A stretch of DNA of 64,000 bases from the NCBI RefSeq assembly GCF_902506295.1, contig NZ_LR733312.1:1998089-2062088 (forward strand), in the 5' to 3' direction. The translations under genes were made by a program, and so were the position numbers. Below the pieces are notes generated by a model. That model ran no database searches and was not told the origin of the DNA. It saw nothing but the letters and a program-made list of their open reading frames with translations. Source of the stretch: Luteimonas sp. 9C. Its GTDB lineage: Bacteria; Pseudomonadota; Gammaproteobacteria; Xanthomonadales; Xanthomonadaceae. Shown piece after piece: positions 46,179-55,527 of this stretch (within the stretch, counting starts at the first letter, position 1; each line of letters begins with the position of its first letter).

Positions 46179-47299
46179 GCACACCCGCCCCGTCGCCTCT
46201 CCCCGAACAGCCGGCTGCGCCGTCGCGACGCAAGCGCGTGCTGCAGATCGCCGCGTTCGCCGCGGTCGCCCTGACCGGGGTGCTGCTGGTGCTCTACGCC
46301 TGGCGCCTGCCGCCGTTCGGCAGCAGCGTGCAGAGCACCGAGAACGCGACCGTGCGCGGCCGCGTCACGCTGATCGCGCCGCAGGTCTCGGGCTACGTCA
46401 CCGACGTCGCCGTGCAGGATTTCGAAGCGGTGAAGCGGGGCCAGCTGCTGGTGACGATCGACGAACGCATCTACCGCCAGCGCTTCGAACAGGCGGAAGC
46501 CAACCTGCGCGTGCAGCAGGCCGCGCTGGAAAACGCCACGCAATCGCGTCGCAGTGCCGAAGCCGGCATCGCGCGCAGCGCCGCCGACATCGCCGCGACG
46601 CGGGCGCAGTCGAACGTCGCCGCGATCGACCTGCGCCGCATCGAGGAACTGGCGGCGCAGCAACTGATCTCCGAACACGACCGTGACCTGGCCCGCGCCA
46701 GCAATGCGCAGGCGCGTGCGTCGGCAGCGCAGGCGCGCGCGGCGCTGGACATCTCCGAGCAGGACGCGCGCAGCGTCGACGTCAACCGCGACAGCCTCGA
46801 AGCCGCGGTCGCCAGCGCCGAGGCCGCGGTGCGGCTGGCGAAGATCGATCTCGACAACACGCGCATCACCGCGCCCGACGACGGCCGGCTCGGCCAGGTC
46901 ACCGTGCGCCAGGGCGCGCTTGTCAACGCCGGCACGCAGCTGATGGCGGTGGTGCCGGCCGATGTCTGGGTGCTGGCGAACATGAAGGAAACGCAGATGG
47001 TCGACATGCGCGTCGGTCAGCCGGCGAGCTTCACCGTCGACGCCCTCGGCGGGGCGCGGCTGTCCGGTCGCGTCGAACGTATTTCACCCGCGACCGGTTC
47101 GGAGTTCAGCGTGCTGCCGGCGGACAACGCGACCGGCAACTTCGTCAAGATCGCGCAGCGGATTCCGGTGCGCATCGCGGTCGATCGCGACCAGCCGCTG
47201 GCCGAACGGCTGCGGCCGGGCATGTCGGTCGAGGTGAGCGTGGATACGGGCGCGACGGCGCGCGAAGAGGCCGATGCGCCGGCGCCGCGCACGCCTTGA
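46175..47299 (+). CDS. HlyD/EmrA-type periplasmic adaptor
   Basis: The 374-residue membrane-fusion protein has a cytoplasmic Pro-rich start, one membrane helix (about 24-42), a biotinyl-lipoyl domain split by a long alpha-helical hairpin (about 95-220, rich in Ala, Arg and Gln), and a beta-barrel domain with DNTRITAPDDGRLGQVTVRQGALVN. It links the DHA2 transporter just upstream to an outer-membrane channel. It overlaps that gene by four bases. Confidence 0.92.
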   Translation: MSTPAPSPLPEQPAAPSRRKRVLQIAAFAAVALTGVLLVLYAWRLPPFGSSVQSTENATVRGRVTLIAPQVSGYVTDVAVQDFEAVKRGQLLVTIDERIYRQRFEQAEANLRVQQAALENATQSRRSAEAGIARSAADIAATRAQSNVAAIDLRRIEELAAQQLISEHDRDLARASNAQARASAAQARAALDISEQDARSVDVNRDSLEAAVASAEAAVRLAKIDLDNTRITAPDDGRLGQVTVRQGALVNAGTQLMAVVPADVWVLANMKETQMVDMRVGQPASFTVDALGGARLSGRVERISPATGSEFSVLPADNATGNFVKIAQRIPVRIAVDRDQPLAERLRPGMSVEVSVDTGATAREEADAPAPRTP

Positions 47300-47378
47300 G
47301 TCCGCTGCCGTTGTCCGTCGTTGCAGCGGCGCGTGCCAGTCGAGGGTCCGGTCACGCTGGAACCACGGGCCCGGTGAC

Positions 47379-48026
47379 TCAGCCACCCTGGTCTTCGTAG
47401 CCCAGCGCCGCTTCCAGTAACGGTTTCGCCCAGTCCGGCGTCTTTGCCAGCGCGGCCAGATCATCCGCATCCGGCACCACCAGCGCGCCGTCGATCATCT
47501 CCAGCAGCAGCACCGGGTCCGGCACCGCGCTGCCACGCGCGACATCGACACTGTTGTCATAGACCTGCAGCTGCGCGAGCACCGGCATCAACGCGATCAG
47601 GTTCTCGCGGGCCCGGGTCCAGTGCGCGCGGATGTGGGGGTCGGGAATGTCGTGACCACCCACCGCGACGCGCGCCTGCACGCGCGCGATGTGGTGCTCC
47701 GCCGACGACAGGCCGCAGAACCACATCAGGACGTCGTGCGTGCGCGCGGCCTCGGCAATGCGCGCCGGCACGGTAGTGCCACCGAGCGTGGTTTCGAATG
47801 CATGGCTGTGGCCGTGGGCCAGCGCGACGTCCAGCCGGCGCACGCCTTCCTGCCAGGCCTCCGCATTCGCTTCGGGCATCGTGCAGCCGGTCGCGGCGGC
47901 GAGTTCGCGCGCGAAGGTGTCGGGGTTGAACCATGTCATGCCGGCGCGTTCGAGCAGGTGGCCGCCGACCGAACTCTTGCCGGCGCCGTTGACGCCGGCC
48001 AGCACGTAGAGGACCGGACGCGCCAC
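47379..48026 (-). CDS. Zeta-toxin-like kinase (COG4185 type)
   Basis: Zeta toxins phosphorylate UDP-sugar precursors of peptidoglycan. The 215-residue protein has the P-loop GVNGAGKSS near 10-18, an acidic NPDTFAREL motif near 36-44 (possible catalytic Asp), HAFETTLGGT near 74-83 and the Arg-rich block RVQARVAVGGHDIPDPHIRAHWTRARENL in the second half. The start is a GTG at 48026, two bases after the stop of the Phd-like gene, so the pair is an operon. The toxin role is inferred from family and partner; some relatives are simply annotated as AAA ATPases. Confidence 0.75.
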   Translation of the reverse strand: MARPVLYVLAGVNGAGKSSVGGHLLERAGMTWFNPDTFARELAAATGCTMPEANAEAWQEGVRRLDVALAHGHSHAFETTLGGTTVPARIAEAARTHDVLMWFCGLSSAEHHIARVQARVAVGGHDIPDPHIRAHWTRARENLIALMPVLAQLQVYDNSVDVARGSAVPDPVLLLEMIDGALVVPDADDLAALAKTPDWAKPLLEAALGYEDQGG

Positions 48027-48028
48027 GC

Positions 48029-48379
48029 TCAGCAGGTCGCGCCGGCCTTGACCTTGCCGCGCAATCGCGCGGGACCGCGCATCGCCCCACGCAGCCGGGC
48101 GCCGGCGTCGTCGGCCTGCAGTGCGGCCAGACGCGTATCGAAGCGTGTGCGGAGCGTGTCGAGCGCCGAGCGCTGGGCCGCCCCTGCGGCGTCGAGCGCC
48201 TGGAGGATCGCGCCGTACTCCTCGGCCGACAGGATCACCGCCTCGGGCGTGTTGTGGTTCGTCACCACGACCTTGCCGCCGCGGGCGACGGTCTTCATCA
48301 CCCCGCGCCAGCCGAGCTTCTTGACGTCGGACGCGGGCGTGCGCGGCAGCACGTCGAGGGCATCGAGTTTGAGAGACAT
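48029..48379 (-). CDS. Phd/YefM-type antitoxin
   Basis: The 116-residue protein has the Phd fold pattern: an N-terminal DNA-binding part, then GKVVVTNHNTPEAVILSAEEYGAIL (about 35-59), the core signature. A basic C-terminal tail of about 55 residues probably wraps the toxin. Phd proteins usually pair with Doc, YoeB or VapC-like toxins, so the zeta-like partner is unusual. An inverted repeat at 48410-48433 over a likely -10 box suggests self-repression. Confidence 0.75.
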   Translation of the reverse strand: MSLKLDALDVLPRTPASDVKKLGWRGVMKTVARGGKVVVTNHNTPEAVILSAEEYGAILQALDAAGAAQRSALDTLRTRFDTRLAALQADDAGARLRGAMRGPARLRGKVKAGATC

Positions 48380-48409
48380 GGTCACGGCGGTCGCTCCTGC
48401 AGCGGTCAC

Positions 48410-48433
48410 GGGCCAATATACCCCAATTGGCCC
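48410..48433. promoter_or_regulatory. Operator/promoter of the toxin-antitoxin pair
   Basis: GGGCCAAT and ATTGGCCC are perfect inverted 8-base arms around an 8-base spacer. On the minus strand the spacer and right arm give TATATT, a good -10 box about 30 bases before the antitoxin start. AT-rich sequence is rare here, which makes the site stand out. Confidence 0.65.
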
Positions 48434-48471
48434 ATCTGGCCTTTCACGTGACGCCGCTCGCGCCGGCCGGC

Positions 48472-48915
48472 TCAGCGCCGGTTGAAATGCAGGACCAGCC
48501 ACAGCCCCAGGGCGAGCAGGTTCACGCCCAGCGCCGCGGTCGATGGACCGGCCAGTGCCAGCCGGAAGGCCTCCGACGGCACCGACCAGTCGAGGTCCAC
48601 GACCGTGCTGCGACCGAAGCGGACCTGCAGCGGCACCGTGGCGCCCGCGTGCCAAGCATAGCTCAGCCACGGTGTGGCGATGACCGGAATCTGCAGGGCC
48701 AGCGCGATCCGCGACAGGCGCGCGCCCAGCGCGTCGCCTTCGAGCAGCAGCACGCCGGCGATCATCGCGAACGTCGACAGCAGCAGGCCGATCACCAGGA
48801 CCAGCACCGCGCCACCACCGGCCGCGCCGGAGGCCAGACGCAGCAGCGTGCTGGCGAGGCCGTAGAAACCACCGGCGATCTGCAGGATCGCGACGAGTCG
48901 AAGCAGCACGGACAT
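48472..48915 (-). CDS. Hypothetical membrane protein
   Basis: The 147-residue protein has three to four predicted membrane helices, for example LVAILQIAGGFYGLASTLL at the start, VLVLVIGLLLSTFAMIAGVLLL, and a final LGVNLLALGLWLVLHF. A short polar loop with RFGRSTVVDLDWSVPSEA lies between the last helices. ATG 48915 is chosen; ATG 48951 would add a 12-residue polar leader. I do not recognise a family. It reads with the DUF1176 gene upstream and the antitoxin downstream, but no shared role is visible. Confidence 0.65.
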   Translation of the reverse strand: MSVLLRLVAILQIAGGFYGLASTLLRLASGAAGGGAVLVLVIGLLLSTFAMIAGVLLLEGDALGARLSRIALALQIPVIATPWLSYAWHAGATVPLQVRFGRSTVVDLDWSVPSEAFRLALAGPSTAALGVNLLALGLWLVLHFNRR

Positions 48916-48966
48916 GGGCGGCGCACCGGACAGGGCGGGCGATTGTGGCAATGTCGCCGCGCGCGC

Positions 48967-50169
48967 TCAAGGCGCGGCGGCAGGCTCGGCCACGCGCCAC
49001 AGCACCGGCCATGCATCGGCGCTCAGACCCCCGCACGTCTGCATCTCGGCGTAGTGCGACAGCTGGAACGCCCGGCCATCGAACTGCCACGTCGCTTCGA
49101 AGCCGCAGTCGCCGATGCCGCGGCCCTTCGCGAACTGCGCGAGCGTGCCGGTGACGGCATCCAGGCCCGGGCTCACCAGCAGGTCGAAATCCTCGCTGGG
49201 GTGCACGCTGTCGTCGGAGAACTCCGGCGCGGGCAGGGTCAGTCGCGTGACGTCGCTGCCGTCGCGCGCCGCGCGGAACACCAGGCTCGATCCCTGATAG
49301 GCGCCGCTGTAGCAGCTGATGAAGACCAGTGCGTGATCCACATCGAGCGGATACGCGGCGTCCTCGCGCGAGACATCGAAATCGCCGCCGGCCGCGTTGC
49401 ACTCCTGCGCGCGCAGCGCGGAGGTCTGCGACGCACGCACGCTGCGGGTCAGACGCGCGGCATCGGCGTCGGACAACGGCGGCGGTGCCGACGCGGGCCG
49501 CACCAGGACCGGCAGCGCCGGCGCCGCAGGGATGGCCGCGGGATCCCGATCCCCACGTCGCACCCACGCACCGGGCGTCTCGAGCCGCTGCTGGTGTTCG
49601 TCGATGTAGAGGAGCGCCGCATTGAGGCCCGACAACGACACGCTACGGTCCTGGTCGTCGCCCAGACGTGTGCCGTCGCGGACCAGATCGAGGAAGCGCG
49701 CGATCGCTGCAGGATCCTCGATGCGCAGGGCTGCGTTCTCACCGGCATCGCGCTGCCAGGGCAGCGCCGCAATCGCGGGTGCGACGATACCGTCCAGCTG
49801 CAATGTCGAGGCGTCCACGTCGGCCCACGGTGCACTGAGCAGCAGCACTTGCGCGCCATCGGCGCCAGCATCGCGGGTTAACGACAGCACCAGTCCCGGC
49901 GCGGCGTCGGTGACGCCGATCGCGGCGCAGCTGCGGACGTTGTCGCAGGCGACCGTGACGTCGCGGAAGGTCCGGTAGACCGGCGCGGCCGGCGTGCCGG
50001 CCGGTGCCGCGGGCCGTGCGGATGCGTCCGCGGAAGACGCGGCGTCGGTCTCCGGTGGCGCCGCAGGCGCGGCGCTGGATGCCGGCGTCTCCGCATCGCG
50101 CTGCGTGCACGCGCCCAGCGAAACCAGCAGCGCCACCAGAAGCACCGACTTGCGAGCAGCATTCGACAT
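48967..50169 (-). CDS. DUF1176-family lipoprotein
   Basis: The 400-residue protein has a lipoprotein signal ending LGAC (Cys21), a Pro/Ala/Ser-rich spacer to about residue 60, and then a domain that fits DUF1176, with YRTFRDVTVACDNVRSCAAIG near the start and CGFEATWQFDGRAFQLSHY, AEMQTCGG near the end. Four or more Cys residues suggest disulfides, consistent with a periplasmic or outer-membrane place. No enzyme activity is known for the family. It lies downstream of the hslU terminator on the same strand. Confidence 0.8.
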   Translation of the reverse strand: MSNAARKSVLLVALLVSLGACTQRDAETPASSAAPAAPPETDAASSADASARPAAPAGTPAAPVYRTFRDVTVACDNVRSCAAIGVTDAAPGLVLSLTRDAGADGAQVLLLSAPWADVDASTLQLDGIVAPAIAALPWQRDAGENAALRIEDPAAIARFLDLVRDGTRLGDDQDRSVSLSGLNAALLYIDEHQQRLETPGAWVRRGDRDPAAIPAAPALPVLVRPASAPPPLSDADAARLTRSVRASQTSALRAQECNAAGGDFDVSREDAAYPLDVDHALVFISCYSGAYQGSSLVFRAARDGSDVTRLTLPAPEFSDDSVHPSEDFDLLVSPGLDAVTGTLAQFAKGRGIGDCGFEATWQFDGRAFQLSHYAEMQTCGGLSADAWPVLWRVAEPAAAP

Positions 50170-50179
50170 CGCGATGTTT

Positions 50180-50210
50180 CCAACGAAAGGGCCCGCAATG
50201 ATGCGGGCCC
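50180..50210 (-). terminator. Intrinsic terminator after hslU
   Basis: GGGCCCGC (50189-50196) pairs with GCGGGCCC (50203-50210) around a 6-base loop. Read on the minus strand the stem is followed by TTTCGTTG. It lies 30 bases after the hslU stop and is the clearest Rho-independent terminator in the window. Confidence 0.8.
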
Positions 50211-50239
50211 GGGGTTCGAACGCGGTGAACGCGGAGGCG

Positions 50240-51625
50240 TCAGAGGATGTAGCGGCTCAGATCCTGGTCCTGCACCAGATCGCCCAGTTGCTGGTCGACG
50301 TAGGCACGGTCGATGAGCACGGTGCCGCCCTTGTCGGGCGCCTCGAAGCTCAGCGAATCGAGCAGGCGTTCGAGCACGGTGTGCAGACGACGCGCGCCGA
50401 TGTTCTCCTGCCGCTCGTTGACGTGCGCGGCGATCTCGGCGAGCCGGTCCACCGCGTCCGGTGCGAACGTCAGGCCGACGCCTTCGGTCTTGAGCAGTTG
50501 CACGTACTGCGTGGTCAGCGCCGCCTTGGGCTCGGTGAGGATGCGGACGAAATCGTCCTTGGTCAGCGCGGTCAGTTCGACCCGGATCGGGAAGCGGCCC
50601 TGCATCTCGGGAATCAGGTCGCTGGGCTTGGCGAGGTGGAACGCGCCCGACGCAATGAAGAGGATGTGGTCGGTCTTCACCGAGCCGTACTTGGTGCTCA
50701 CCGTGCTGCCTTCGACCAGGGGCAGCAGATCGCGCTGCACGCCTTCGCGGCTGACGTCTGCACCGCTCGACCCGCCTTCGCTGCGCTTGGCGACCTTGTC
50801 GATCTCGTCGATAAAGACGATGCCGTGCTGCTCGCAGGCTTCGATCGCCGCCTCGCGCACATCGTCCTCGTTGACCAGCTTGCCGGCCTCGTCCTCGACC
50901 AGCTGCGGACGCGCGGCGCGGATCGTCAGCTTGCGCTTGTGGGTCTTGCCGCCACCGAGATTGGCGAACATCTGCCGCAGCTGCTGGCCCATTTCCTCCA
51001 TGCCCGGCGGGGTCATGATGTCCATGCCCTGCCCGGCGCTGAGTTCGAGTTCGATCTCGCGATCGTCCAGATCACCGGCGCGCAGCTGACGGCGCAGCTT
51101 CTGCCGCGTCTCCGATTCCTTCGACGACGGCTCGGCGCCGATATCGACGGTCGCGCTCTGCGCACCGAAACCGAACGCCGGCTGCGCGGCTTCGCGCTTG
51201 GGCAGCAGCGCATCGAGGATGCGGTCCTCGGCGCGGTCCTCGGCCTGCGTGCGCACGCGCACCTTGGCCTGTTCGCGGTAGAGCTTGACCGCCGTGTCGG
51301 CGAGGTCACGGATGATCTGCTCGACGTCCTTGCCGACGTAGCCCACTTCCGTGAAGCGCGTGGCTTCGACCTTGACGAACGGCGCATTGGCGAGCGTCGC
51401 CAGACGGCGCGCGATCTCGGTCTTGCCGACGCCGGTCGGGCCGATCATCAGGATGTTCTTGGGCATGACCTCGTTGCGCAGATCGTCGTCGAGCTGCGCC
51501 CGGCGCCAGCGGTTGCGCAGCGCGATCGCGACCGCGCGCTTGGCCGCGTTCTGGCCGACGATGTGGCGGTCGAGTTCCTGCACGATCTCGCGCGGGGTCA
51601 TGGTCGAGGAATTGGCATTCGTCAT
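50240..51625 (-). CDS. hslU: ATP-dependent protease ATPase subunit HslU
   Basis: HslU unfolds substrates and feeds them to the HslV peptidase. The 461-residue protein has Walker A GPTGVGKT at 62-69, the GYVGKD pore motif near residue 90, Walker B with [14 protein letters not shown], and the conserved C-terminal DLSRYIL that docks into HslV. ATG 51625 gives a 9-residue leader before [17 protein letters not shown]; that inner ATG is an alternative. It follows hslV after 91 bases and ends before a strong terminator. Confidence 0.97.
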   Translation of the reverse strand: MTNANSSTMTPREIVQELDRHIVGQNAAKRAVAIALRNRWRRAQLDDDLRNEVMPKNILMIGPTGVGKTEIARRLATLANAPFVKVEATRFTEVGYVGKDVEQIIRDLADTAVKLYREQAKVRVRTQAEDRAEDRILDALLPKREAAQPAFGFGAQSATVDIGAEPSSKESETRQKLRRQLRAGDLDDREIELELSAGQGMDIMTPPGMEEMGQQLRQMFANLGGGKTHKRKLTIRAARPQLVEDEAGKLVNEDDVREAAIEACEQHGIVFIDEIDKVAKRSEGGSSGADVSREGVQRDLLPLVEGSTVSTKYGSVKTDHILFIASGAFHLAKPSDLIPEMQGRFPIRVELTALTKDDFVRILTEPKAALTTQYVQLLKTEGVGLTFAPDAVDRLAEIAAHVNERQENIGARRLHTVLERLLDSLSFEAPDKGGTVLIDRAYVDQQLGDLVQDQDLSRYIL

Positions 51626-51716
51626 GGGAATCGGGTGTCCGTAGAAGCGTGGGCGGGTGCGCGCGACCGGCCGGCGCATGCGACCCGGGGGATCGACACG
51701 CGCCGCCGCAGATCGA

Positions 51717-52271
51717 TCACAGCTCTTCGACCACCACGTTGCGGTTGGTGTAGATGCAGATGTCGCCGGCGATGTTGAGCGACTCAACGGCGACGGTGCG
51801 CGCATCGAGTTCGGTATGCGCGAGCAGCGCGCGCGCGGCCGACAGCGCGTAGGAGCCGCCGGAACCGATCGCGATGATGCCGTCGTCGGGTTCGATGATG
51901 TCGCCGTTGCCGCTGATGATCAGCGAGGTCTCCGCATCGGCGACCGCGAGCAGCGCCTCGAGCTTTCCGTAGCGGCGATCGGTGCGCCAGTCCTTGACCA
52001 GCTCCACCGCGGCGCGCACCAGCTGGCCGCCGTGCTGCTGCAACTTGCCTTCGAACAGTTCGAACAGGGTGAACGCATCGGCGGCGGCGCCGGCGAATCC
52101 GGCGAGCACCTTGCCGCCTTCGCCCAGACGACGCACCTTACGCGCGTTGCCTTTCATGATGGTGTGGCCGAGCGTGACCTGGCCATCGCCGGCGACGACC
52201 ACCTTGCCGCCCTTGCGGATCGACACGATCGTCGTGGCGTGGAATACGTTGGGATTCTGGCTGGGGTCCAT
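51717..52271 (-). CDS. hslV: ATP-dependent protease peptidase subunit HslV
   Basis: HslV is the proteasome-like peptidase of the HslUV complex. The 184-residue protein carries a 12-residue leader before [23 protein letters not shown]; the N-terminal Thr of TTIV (residue 13) becomes the nucleophile after processing. ATG 52271 is supported by GGAGG eight bases upstream. The pair hslV-hslU is a typical heat-shock operon, although I could not define a sigma-32 promoter. Confidence 0.97.
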   Translation of the reverse strand: MDPSQNPNVFHATTIVSIRKGGKVVVAGDGQVTLGHTIMKGNARKVRRLGEGGKVLAGFAGAAADAFTLFELFEGKLQQHGGQLVRAAVELVKDWRTDRRYGKLEALLAVADAETSLIISGNGDIIEPDDGIIAIGSGGSYALSAARALLAHTELDARTVAVESLNIAGDICIYTNRNVVVEEL

Positions 52272-52339
52272 GCGGCCTCCAAGGATCGAATCCACTGGAT
52301 GGGGCCGCACCCGCCCGGATCAAGGCATCCGGGGCTGCG

Positions 52340-52729
52340 TCAGGGCGTCGCGTTGGCCGCAGGCCCGCGCACGTGGCGATCGAGCCGGCGTCCCGCGCGC
52401 ACGCCCAGTACCGTCGCGATGCCGGAGACGACGATCGCCATCGCGTTCGCACTCGCCGCATCGGCGAAGGTGAACTGCCCGCCACCGAGGCGCTGCACCA
52501 CCAGCACGCTCGACAGCCAGCCCACCGCCCACAGCACCAGCGCCGCGCGCATGAACGGCTGCCGCGCGGCGAAGGCACTGCCGGTCGACGACAGCACCCC
52601 GGCCTGCACCGCAGTCGACACGGGAGCCACGCCGGACGGCACCGGCGGAAACAGCGACGCAGCCAGCAGGCCCAGCAGCATCTGCAGGGAGACCGACACG
52701 GCCAGACCGATGACTGTGCGCAGGCTCAT
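52340..52729 (-). CDS. Hypothetical membrane protein
   Basis: The 129-residue protein has an N-terminal helix (TVIGLAVSVSLQMLLGLLAASL), a second near residue 60-78 (MRAALVLWAVGWLSSVLVVQ), and a third near 92-110, with a basic C-terminus. No family is recognised. It lies between a secreted-protein gene and hslV on the same strand. An unusual AT-rich stretch (TTTTCAAGATCTAAAG) just before its start may be part of its promoter. Confidence 0.6.
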   Translation of the reverse strand: MSLRTVIGLAVSVSLQMLLGLLAASLFPPVPSGVAPVSTAVQAGVLSSTGSAFAARQPFMRAALVLWAVGWLSSVLVVQRLGGGQFTFADAASANAMAIVVSGIATVLGVRAGRRLDRHVRGPAANATP

Positions 52730-52772
52730 GGGATGGTTTTCAAGATCTAAAGGCGGCGTAACCTAAGCCGAA

Positions 52773-53924
52773 TCAGCCCTTGACGGGTGAGAGACAGGCC
52801 TCGACCGGGTCGTCCGGCACGACGACATGGCCCAGGGGCTGCCGGCCGTCGGGGTGCTCTCGCTCGATGCGGTAGCGGCCGGGCGACAGCCACAGCGACG
52901 CGATGCGGGCATCCTTCGGGACGCGCATCTGATCGCGTGCGATCGCAAGCGCCGGATCGCCCGACGCGAAGGCGCGCAACAGGGTTTCACCTTCTACCGG
53001 CGCGATGCAGATCGCGGTCTGCGCACCGAGCACCGACTTCGCGGCTTCGACCGCTGCCGAGGGATGCAGGACCATCAGATCGGCATCTCCAGAGCCGCGT
53101 ACGGGCGCGCCATCACGCCACGCGACCTGCGCCGATGCGGACTGCATCGGCCATTCCTCCACGCTGTCTGGACACGCTGTCGCGGACTGCTGGATCGTCA
53201 GCGGTTCGATGCCGGTGTCCGCGATGAAACGCGCGGCCATCCAGCCATCCTCGGCCACTTTGGAAATGTGCGAGCCCCCGGCATACACGAGCAAGCGGCG
53301 TCCGGGATTGTGCTCGAGCCAGTCGGCGAGATTGCGCGCTTGCCCCGCCTCGCGCGCAGCGCGATCGTTGCCGTTCATCGCCTCGTAGTGGACGAAGTCC
53401 CAGCCCAATGCCTGTGCGCGACGCAATGCGGCAGCAAATACGGGATCTGGCGTGTAGAAGCCGATACCAACATCCACCGGACCGCGCTGGAGCTGCGCGG
53501 GCGCCTTGCGATTCAGGGTTTCTGCGGCGAGCGCATCGAAACCCTGTGCATGCAGGCGCTCGATCAAACGCAGGAGGAAGGCGCGATGGACCGTACGGAA
53601 GTGCGATTCGTTGAGCATCACCACCCGACGCCCGGACGCCGCCTCCGTGATCGCGTCGAGCGCATCGCGGTACTCGGCGCCATCGGGAAACGCGCTCCGG
53701 CCGAACAAGGTGCAGCCCCCAGTCTCATCACCGACGAACACGCCGAGCTGCGCCGCCACCTGATCCATCGCCGGCATCTGCCGCACACCGTGCAGAGCGG
53801 CAAGCGGCCGATTCTCCTGCAGCCGCTGGTACCAGTCGGACGGCGGCTCGGCTGCGGTCGTCGTCGCGCACGCGACGAAGATCAGAGACGCGACCCATCG
53901 CGCTGCAGTCGGGGATATCGGCAT
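52773..53924 (-). CDS. Secreted protein, possible ChaN/EreA-like superfamily
   Basis: The 383-residue protein has a signal peptide (about 1-25, ending TTAAE). Two blocks stand out: VVMLNESHFRTVHRAFLLRLIERLHAQGFDALAAE (about 100-135) and LVYAGGSHISK (about 212-222). This spacing of N/E-x-H and GGSH motifs resembles the ChaN/TraB/EreA superfamily of haem-binding or hydrolytic proteins, but I cannot name the family. Base composition is lower in GC than its neighbours. The C-terminal third (265-383) is a separate beta-rich part. No partner gene is evident. Confidence 0.6.
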   Translation of the reverse strand: MPISPTAARWVASLIFVACATTTAAEPPSDWYQRLQENRPLAALHGVRQMPAMDQVAAQLGVFVGDETGGCTLFGRSAFPDGAEYRDALDAITEAASGRRVVMLNESHFRTVHRAFLLRLIERLHAQGFDALAAETLNRKAPAQLQRGPVDVGIGFYTPDPVFAAALRRAQALGWDFVHYEAMNGNDRAAREAGQARNLADWLEHNPGRRLLVYAGGSHISKVAEDGWMAARFIADTGIEPLTIQQSATACPDSVEEWPMQSASAQVAWRDGAPVRGSGDADLMVLHPSAAVEAAKSVLGAQTAICIAPVEGETLLRAFASGDPALAIARDQMRVPKDARIASLWLSPGRYRIEREHPDGRQPLGHVVVPDDPVEACLSPVKG

Positions 53925-53954
53925 GACGGCTTCCTCCATGAAGTCGTTGTGGGA

Positions 53955-54839
53955 TCAGGCCTTGCGCCGCTTCGCCCGCGGATGCGCGGCGTCGTAGACC
54001 TTGGCCAGATGCTGGAAATCGAGATGGGTGTAGATCTGCGTGGTCGCGATGTCGGCGTGACCCAGCAGTTCCTGCACGCCGCGCAGATCGCCCGAGGATT
54101 CGAGCACGTGGCTCGCGAACGAATGCCGCAGCAGATGCGGATGCACGCGCTTGAACAGGCCCTGGCGCTGCGCCAGCAAGCGCAGGCGCAACTGCACGGC
54201 GCGGGCGGTGATCGGCGCGCCGCCACGGCCGGGGAACACCGGCGTCTCCGGCGTGCCGCCGCTTTCGCTGCGCCAGTCGATCAATGCGCGCAGGGCATGA
54301 CTGCCGACCGGCACGCTGCGCTGGCGGTTGCCCTTGCCGAGCACGGTCACCAGACCACCGTCGAGATCCAGCGCGCGCCAGCGCAGGCCGACCAGCTCCG
54401 ATAGGCGCAGGCCCGACGAATAGAACAGTTCCAGCAGCGCGCGATCGCGCAGGCCCAGCGGCGCGTCGACCGGCACTTCGACCAGTTGCGTGGCCTCGTC
54501 GACGTCGAGCACCTGCGGCAGCTTGCGCGGCGCTTTGGGACCACGCACGCCCGACGCGGGATTCGCGGTCACGTTCCCGTGCTTAAGCAGCCACTGGTAG
54601 AAGCTGCGGCATGCCGACAGCCGGCGCTGCAGGCTCTTGGGCGACAGGCCGCCGCGATGGCCGGCCGCGACGAATGCGCGGATGTCCTCCTCCTGCAGGC
54701 CGCGCAGATCGCCGCGCGCCTGCACATCCGTCCAGTCGACCAGCGCGGTCAGGTCGCGGCGGTAGGCGTCGAGGGTGTGCACCGACATCCGCCGCTCGAT
54801 CTGCAGATGGTCGAGGAACGCGTCGACGTCGGCGTGCAT
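53955..54839 (-). CDS. xerC: Tyrosine recombinase XerC
   Basis: XerC with XerD resolves chromosome dimers at dif. The 294-residue protein has the N-terminal SAM-like domain (1-95) and a catalytic domain with the complete set Arg145, Lys169, His235, Arg238, His261 and Tyr270. The length and the [15 protein letters not shown] linker are typical. Its place after DUF484 and dapF is the conserved order in gammaproteobacteria and argues for XerC over phage integrases. Confidence 0.95.
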   Translation of the reverse strand: MHADVDAFLDHLQIERRMSVHTLDAYRRDLTALVDWTDVQARGDLRGLQEEDIRAFVAAGHRGGLSPKSLQRRLSACRSFYQWLLKHGNVTANPASGVRGPKAPRKLPQVLDVDEATQLVEVPVDAPLGLRDRALLELFYSSGLRLSELVGLRWRALDLDGGLVTVLGKGNRQRSVPVGSHALRALIDWRSESGGTPETPVFPGRGGAPITARAVQLRLRLLAQRQGLFKRVHPHLLRHSFASHVLESSGDLRGVQELLGHADIATTQIYTHLDFQHLAKVYDAAHPRAKRRKA

Positions 54840-54849
54840 GCGCGTGCGC

Positions 54850-55527
54850 TCAGGCGGCGGTGTCGAACCGTCGCATCGCGGTGGCGAACGCCTCGCACAT
54901 CATGCGCAGGAACAGCGTGCCCATGCCCGGATAGAAGCGGTTCGCGTCGCGGCTGCCCACCGCCACCAGGCCGACACCGGCCAGCGGCAGCAGCGCGCTC
55001 GACTGCACCTCGTCGACGCGCGGGCCGTACAGCAACGACTGCTTGTCCGGATGCAGGCGGCCGCACAGCGGCTCCTCGTCCTTGAGACAGTCGACGAAGG
55101 GCTGCAACAGGCGGTCGTCACGCGCGACGACCTGCAACCAGTCCTCCTCCAGTCCTGGCACCGGCGCGAACAGCACGAGGCGCACCAGATCGCCGTTGAA
55201 GTCTTCCGCCAGCGTGGCGGCGAGCGCGCGCACGGTGGACGCGGCGTCGGACTGGCGCATCAGCGCCAGCGTGAGCTGGTGGGTGCGCACCGCGAGACGT
55301 TCGTTCTCCTGCGAGATCGCATAGAGGTCGCGCAGGCGCTTGGACAGTTCGCGGTTCTTGTCGCGCAGCACTTCCAGCTGGTAGCTCGCCAGCGATGCCG
55401 CCGGCCCGTCCTCGCGCGGCACGACCAGCGTCAGCGCCAGATCCGGGAACTGCTGCAGGAACGTCGGGTGACGACGCAACCAGGTGGCGACTTCGTGTGC
55501 GCCGAGTTTCTCGGTCGTTTCGCTCAT
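54850..55527 (-). CDS. DUF484-family protein
   Basis: The 225-residue protein starts [30 protein letters not shown], as in the YigA/DUF484 family, continues with a coiled coil (about 45-80) and ends in a GAF-like domain (90-215) with [28 protein letters not shown]. No catalytic residues are apparent. It overlaps dapF by one base and lies 10 bases before xerC, so it is in the dapF-xerC operon. The function is unknown. Confidence 0.9.
   Translation of the reverse strand: MSETTEKLGAHEVATWLRRHPTFLQQFPDLALTLVVPREDGPAASLASYQLEVLRDKNRELSKRLRDLYAISQENERLAVRTHQLTLALMRQSDAASTVRALAATLAEDFNGDLVRLVLFAPVPGLEEDWLQVVARDDRLLQPFVDCLKDEEPLCGRLHPDKQSLLYGPRVDEVQSSALLPLAGVGLVAVGSRDANRFYPGMGTLFLRMMCEAFATAMRRFDTAA

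Noticed and set aside
53955-54839. Phage or island integrase
   Set aside because: It is in the conserved lptM-dapF-DUF484-xerC order, and no attachment site, tRNA or phage gene is nearby.
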